From Conchocele bisecta (lineage: Eukaryota; Mollusca; Bivalvia; Lucinida; Thyasiridae), in contig CM055278.1 in assembly GCA_029237695.1 (NCBI GenBank), forward strand, positions 68,253,188 to 68,317,187: 64,000 nucleotides of DNA. The letters run 5' to 3'. Numbering within the stretch: the first letter of the stretch is position 1; each line of letters begins with the position of its first letter. The notes beneath the pieces were generated by a model. The model did not search any database. It had not been told where the DNA came from and was given only the letters and a program-made list of their open reading frames with translations. Shown piece after piece: positions 59,211 to 64,000 of the stretch. The translations under genes and the position numbers were made by a program.

Positions 59211-59333
59211 ATCATACTCATCTTCTCTTCGGGTACTATGCTATATCTTTACGACCAATGTCAGCCGTCTGTTGCGGAAATGCAGCTATTATTGAAGACA
59301 AATGAAAATGTTAAAGTTGCAAAACTGAGACAG
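59211..59333 (+). CDS. Candidate internal exon, 41 codons, unrecognised
   Basis: Preceded by a strong acceptor (tttgttttcttag|ATC) and followed by AGACAG|GTCACA; it is open throughout and 123 bases long, hence phase 0 at both ends. It would encode IILIFSSGTMLYLYDQCQ, then a charged stretch ending KVAKLRQ. No family recognised and no partner exons identified on this strand. Signals of this quality occur by chance in a window of this size. Confidence 0.22.
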
Positions 59334-60367
59334 GTCACACTTCGTATAGAGCTATCACACTATAGCAAATATACATACATTTATACACGTTTACACATTA
59401 ATTTCAGATTTAGAATCTCAGAATAGGGTTACTGTTGTGCGAGTAGTCTCCCCTAGATCACAGGTAAACGAAGTAAACAATGCGAGATTTATACAACATT
59501 GTGCAACAGTTATCTGGCAACATGTAATTGTTCAGAAAAGTATATGCATTTCTTGTTGTTATTTGAATTCACTTGAACCACGGTTATCTAATTATAACAC
59601 CCGGACACGAGTAATTAAATCGGTCTCTGGTTGTACGATGATAGTTCACATATCACCGCATTTACGAATTTCAATATACAATGTAGAAGTATATACATAA
59701 CATGATTTTTGTTTAGCTGAATTGAAGTCTGTATTTCGAATACGCTTTTACATATGTACATTTGAATGATATCAGGAGTTTGATTGCATATGTGCAACAA
59801 CCCGTGCTCCGCTGAATAATTGATGTATGACTAACGTGGATTGTTTAATCAAGTATCTTGTATTGTCAATAAAATCACACAGCTGCCTTAATGACAAGTG
59901 TCCATTAAGGAAAAATAAATTACATGGTACTCTTGACAATGAACATATGTTTATATACACATTCGTTGATTTAATACATATTTGGCGGACGGTGGTATAG
60001 AAACACGGAGAGTGTATACATATGTACCATAATGGTTGTGTTAATGAACTCATTGACACATTTAGGTAGCATTGAGTGTGATTTCATTGTAATATGTTAC
60101 CACGTTCAGTAACTGATACCATTTTGTATTCAGTAACTGATACCATTGTGTAAAGTCAACTAATGTGGATATGCATCATTTATAGAGATTCAGCTGTTTA
60201 CATGTATGACAAACATCCAGTATATACACGAAGGCATTCAAATAAAACAATCTGAAAACAAGTTCCTGTACTCATACACATCCATACTGTTCAAATATGC
60301 ATATATACAACAACAGTCATTGTCCCATGCTAACCATATTCCTGAGTTAGTCCTCGTGTTTAATGTT
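59334..60367. other. No gene or repeat recognised
   Basis: One short direct repeat (cagtaactgataccatt, at about 60107 and 60131); otherwise nothing supported. Confidence 0.3.
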
Positions 60368-60952
60368 AGAAGGACTACTGTCTGTTCCACGTTTTGCTGC
60401 CGACGAACTTTTGGCTATTAAACACATTAAATCTAAAAAATATTTAAAAGTAAGTACTTTTTCATCAATAACAAAAAAGTCACCCTCCCCAAAAAAATTT
60501 GCTTCATGAAATTCCATCAAATATTGATTTTATTGCGAAAAAACGATTTTCCTATGGGAATTTAACATGGGGAGTCAATTTCCAAATGTTTTCGTTTTTT
60601 GATCCTGAAGGATCAAAAACGAAAAATTGTGGAAATTGACACTGAAACCTGGCGATATAGCTTGAAAATGATGTAACTAAGAAAACAAAAGCTAGATTTT
60701 GAAAATCGGTCCACAAATAAAAATATTTTTTTTTTAAAATCTATTTTTAGCCCCCATGTTAAATTCCCATAGGAAAATCTTTTTTTCGCAATAAAATCAA
60801 TATTTGATGGAATTTCATAAACAAAATTTGTTTGGGGAGGGTGAATTTTTTGTTATTGATAAAAAAAGTACTTACTTTTAAATAGTTTTTAGATTTAATG
60901 TGTTTAATAGCCAAAAGTTCGTCGGCAGCAAAACGTGGAACAGACAGTACTA
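60368..60952. mobile_element. 585-bp palindromic element with nested inner palindrome
   Basis: Left arm (actgtctgttccacgttttg, ctgccgacgaacttttggct, aagtaagtactttttcatca, tgggaatttaacatgggg) and right arm match over about 190 bases. Between them gttttcgttttttgatcctg and its complement form another hairpin (60575-60640). No coding sequence. A target duplication of TAGAA is possible but not certain. Confidence 0.75.
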
Positions 60953-61967
60953 GAAATTACATGGATGTTAGTATGGTGGGGTAGATAACCGAGCTCCGCG
61001 GATGTTTTTCGCCTGTACCGTGAAAGGTTGACAATCTCTCGACCACATGGATTATATACATGTGGACAGCGTATGCTCTAAGCTATACAATGACGCATAC
61101 ATAAACAATATTTAAAAACATTCAGATAATCGGTTAAATCAAACCACTTAATATGTCATTCAACCCGACGTTTTCGATAAATGCACACGGATCTGATGAA
61201 ATCACCCTCACATGTATCGAATTTTCATTTTCAATATTGAAAATGGAGCGAGAGTGAGAGTGACAATAAATAAAATTCACAATTATTCAAAAGACGATCG
61301 AATGATCAGATTATTTTAATTACATTTCTGATTTGAAAAACAGTTTGTGGTGCTTTCCTATAAGTTTAAATATTTCGCGAAAAAATATTAAAAGGTGCTA
61401 TGTGTAACCGTGTTTCCATCACATCCGATCTCAGATATGCGGCTTACAGCGTTCTTTCATCTTGCCAATGGTATGGATGCCTACACGCACTATGTCTAAC
61501 CATTTTCTTTTCCTTCTTTTTTTATATATATATATCATTTTTTTTCCCTAAATTCGAAATTTCATTCACAAAATGAACTCCAATATTTGTTTCGACTAGT
61601 ATGCAATTAAGAATTTGATAAGCCTACACTGAAACACAGTAATAAATACGGATACTGTTAACTTGTAAGAACCTATAAGAATTTGACTGCTAAAGGTGAT
61701 ATGATGGTTGCCATGTGCTCCTATACTGACTTTCTCACATCGTTTATACCTTACATAAATAATAGTTAAATAAATAATATTGCACATTCGATGTAATACA
61801 ATTCATTGCATAAGGCACATGTATTTATGAACACATTGACATCGTAGTTCTGATAGCTGCGCATATTGCGTGTATCAGAGAGTTAACTGTATATACATAC
61901 ACTAATACATATGCATGCTATTTTATTGCTAATGTGTCCTCATGTGTGATAGCATAGATCTACCACC
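60953..61967. other. No gene or repeat recognised
   Basis: About 1 kb; a short (ta)n run at 61523-61535 only. Confidence 0.3.
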
Positions 61968-62062
61968 GCCTGCATTAATCTTGCCAATATGTCAACGTTT
62001 CTGAGCATCTCAACTCCAAATCAAGCAGTTTGATTGGCTGTGCCCGAGATATAGCGCAGCTT
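61968..62062. repeat. Orphan unit of the 96-bp array
   Basis: ctgcattaatcttgccaata, tgtcaacgtttctgagcatc and caagcagtttgattggctgt match one unit of 48990-49717, 12 kb away. Single copy here. Confidence 0.75.
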
Positions 62063-62569
62063 ATGCTCAGCCAACCAAACTGTTTACTTTCAAACACAAT
62101 ATTCAAGTATTTCATAATACAAACATCTACAAATAATGGCAAGCTTATAAAAGGCAGCGGTGTGATACAGCCACCATGTTCTCCAGGGGTCTCAACATAA
62201 GACGCCACGTTACACCACAGTTGCCGTTATCTATGTGTCATTAGTGATTCTTATACTTGAAGGTACTGATGTATCAGTGGAACAATTAGATTAACTTCAT
62301 GATGAAGTCAGCCACTTACCCCATTGATATCGTCAAGTATAAGGTATCTTAATTAATTAATAATTAGCAGAAACAAATAAAGACGCTAGATACATAGTAT
62401 TCACTGTGTTCTGATAGACAGTTATAACTGTATTTAAAGATTTTCGTTTCTGAAACATTATGTCGGAGATACACTTCATTAAATATAACACAACACTAGC
62501 ATAAGATTTACAGTTTCATAAAATGTCCATTGTAATTTACAGAAAATTAATTAAATTATGAATAGTATA

Positions 62570-62597
62570 CCCTAACCCTAACCCTAACCCTAACCCT
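62570..62597. repeat. Interstitial (CCCTAA)n telomere-type repeat
   Basis: About four and a half perfect units. TTAGGG is the usual animal telomere repeat. It directly abuts sequence that continues tgttttaaccctatgaaccc, so it may be an expansion within a mobile element end rather than a relic telomere. Confidence 0.9.
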
Positions 62598-62853
62598 TGT
62601 TTTAACCCTATGAACCCGAAAGCCTGCTATAGCGGTTTATGGAAACAGTGCAGATCCAGATGAGCCGGCTCGTTACTAACGAACCGTCTCATCAGGATCT
62701 GCACTTTTTGCAAGTAATTTTCATATTTCTTAGAACAAAAACACCCCCTTTTCATAAATGGACGAATCTGAAAATCATGTTGTGACCATTGGATTGGTCG
62801 GAACATTAGCATATCACAGTCCATTCCAGTTCCTTAGGGTTGAAAGGGTTAAA
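62598..62853. mobile_element. Probable MITE next to the telomere-type repeat
   Basis: Ends tttaaccctatgaacccgaa and, inverted, ttagggttgaaagggttaaa. Within, gtgcagatccagatgagccg pairs with ctcatcaggatctgcac. No clean target duplication. Confidence 0.45.
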
Positions 62854-63245
62854 TTACAATAAGTAACAGTTGACTTTTGTGTATGCTTTTCTTACCATGA
62901 TTAATTGTTGTGGCGATTTACGTTAGACAATTGTATATGCCCTACATGTATGTATAATCAGTTGCATCAGCGTCTAAATTGGTCCCTTCTCCAGATATAT
63001 TACATTGTATGACACGCCTCCTATTGACCCATTTCCCTTCAAGATCAATAACTCATATCTCCACCCTCCTACCGTGTTATGAAACTATGTACAAAACATT
63101 TATGAGAATATACTAAAGGCACATTTCAAAAATATTCCAGTTTCATTGTTTCATGAAGCCACATGCCTCATCATTGGTCAACACTATTGTTGATTGCTGG
63201 TCGTCATGGCTGACGACACGTGATTTATTAGTTACTAAAGAACGG
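62854..63245. other. 3' flank of the terminal exon
   Basis: Nothing coding. On the minus strand AATAAA occurs about 20 bases past the stop codon of the exon at 63246, a plausible poly(A) signal. Confidence 0.4.
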
Positions 63246-63577
63246 TCAGCGTTTGTTCTTTCCCTTCTTCTTGCGCGATAGCCCAAAGCAGCTGAGGACG
63301 CTGGGCTTTGGTGTGATGGGGCTGATCTTCGAGGTCTTTCCTTTGTCTTTTTTCTCTTTCTTCGACCATCGTCTACTCATCATAAATGTTTTGTCCTTGA
63401 TAGTTCTCTCCCCTGATTCGTTTGTGAGCGTACTTGAAGTAGATGTCGCTTCTGATGGAAACCGGATGTCCCGTATGTTTACCGTGTTAATGTTGAAGTA
63501 GAACTCTTCTGGTGGCCGGAAGTTGATTTCGAGAGGCCGGATGTTGAGGAAGTTGTCTATGTGGTGCAGACATTGGC
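63246..63577 (-). CDS. Terminal exon of an unrecognised gene with lysine-rich C terminus
   Basis: A minus-strand acceptor with a pyrimidine tract (tttcgtcttcctccag|GCC) opens an exon in phase 1 that runs to a stop at 63246. The first half reads HHIDNFLNIRPLEINF and NFRPPEEFYFNINTVN, with regular hydrophobic spacing suggesting folded beta structure. The second half is Ser/Thr-rich, then basic: SRRWSKKEKKDKGK and a final SRKKKGKNKR. An AATAAA follows the stop on this strand. Upstream exons would lie to the right, mostly beyond the window. I do not recognise the family. The tail could be a nuclear, nucleolar or membrane-binding signal. Confidence 0.5.
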
Positions 63578-64000
63578 CTGGAGGAAGACGAAATAACAAA
63601 CGTTAACGTTTGCGTTCATGACACGAAACATTGCAGATGACAGTTTACCTGCATATTTCTCAACATAATGAATGTGATGGTATTATTTGACAGCACACGA
63701 CAGTCGTCAACATGGATGCTCCGAACCCTTTTCCATATATAGTGAACTAGGCCTAACGACTGCAGGGGGTATCGGAAAATGTGCTAAACACAGCATACGC
63801 CGTCTTTACGTTGTATCCTATTAAAAGTATATACAAGTAGCATAACAACAATACCCACAACCATTTCACAGTGTGACCAACCAACGCTATCCCCAATGTA
63901 CACATATCAAAACCACACACGTTCATTTAATTTTCCGAATAGTGTTAATCATTGACTTACAGGTGCACATGCTTATTAGTATTACTTTGATTAATTGAAG
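63578..64000. other. Probable intron of the 63246-63577 gene
   Basis: No further exon with splice sites can be supported on the minus strand up to the window end. Confidence 0.35.

Noticed and set aside
1..64000. tRNA, rRNA or transposase/reverse transcriptase genes.
   Set aside because: No cloverleaf or rRNA-like segments were recognised, and none of the open frames shows DDE, RT or endonuclease motifs; all mobile elements here appear nonautonomous.

Overview
The window is animal nuclear DNA and most resembles a mollusc, probably a bivalve. It is AT-rich, contains no operons, tRNA or rRNA genes, and is packed with repeat families of types I associate with bivalve genomes. These include SINE-like units ending in 'cgttaaacaccaa' with short tandem tails, (GACGCC)n elements ending near 'gaatagtcgagct', 'cgttcccacgagatagc' satellites and CGATA arrays. 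The assignment rests on remembered repeat character, not on a database match. True coding sequence is sparse.

Genes. Three minus-strand coding segments can be supported. (1) 12203-13618 is a 472-codon first exon ending at a clean GT donor. It carries a tandem duplication of a module with a YQNV tyrosine motif, a DSG-type site and an acidic AIAMSM ubiquitin-interacting-like motif. (2) 5406-5897 is a 164-codon probable first exon with a bipartite basic signal and a DSGYTS phosphodegron. (3) 63246-63577 is a terminal exon with a lysine-rich tail, a good acceptor and an AATAAA signal. A weaker internal exon candidate lies at 59211-59333. The shared DSGxxS logic of (1) and (2) resembles IkB-type N termini, but no ankyrin exons are visible, so that remains a hypothesis.

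Layout. 1-5.4 kb: small hairpin elements and a 41-bp minisatellite. 5.4-14.4 kb: the two DSG exons separated and flanked by nonautonomous DNA transposons, several with exact target duplications (TTAA; 8-bp ACCACGTC). 14.8-19.7 kb: an element with satellite-like terminal arms. 20.1-41.1 kb: a nested inverted structure about 21 kb long. Its 7-kb arms are diverged copies of each other; it holds a 1.67-kb element carrying nine copies of a GTAACGGTAATGA motif and a second 3-kb palindrome split by a 581-bp element with a 9-bp target duplication. The whole block sits between sequences that are contiguous in a second copy at 15.5-16 kb, which gives a near-empty reference site. 41.1-46.1 kb: the displaced flank, itself invaded by two further repeats and truncated by a transposon end. 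46.6-52.9 kb: TTAA elements, a 21-bp array, a SINE, a 96-bp array, a CGATA hairpin element and a 1.45-kb inverted-repeat element. 53.8-56.4 kb: a complete 2.63-kb element with TATGGAACGCC termini, a 6-bp target duplication and subterminal GAGAGCTCTC arrays, best matching my recollection of IS3EU. 56.4-64 kb: mostly unannotatable single-copy sequence, a palindromic element, an interstitial telomere-type array and the terminal exon.

The main interest is transposon biology: several nested insertions can be ordered in time because uninterrupted copies lie in the same window. The main gene of interest is the duplicated degron/UIM-like exon. No complete gene model, transposase or reverse transcriptase was seen.
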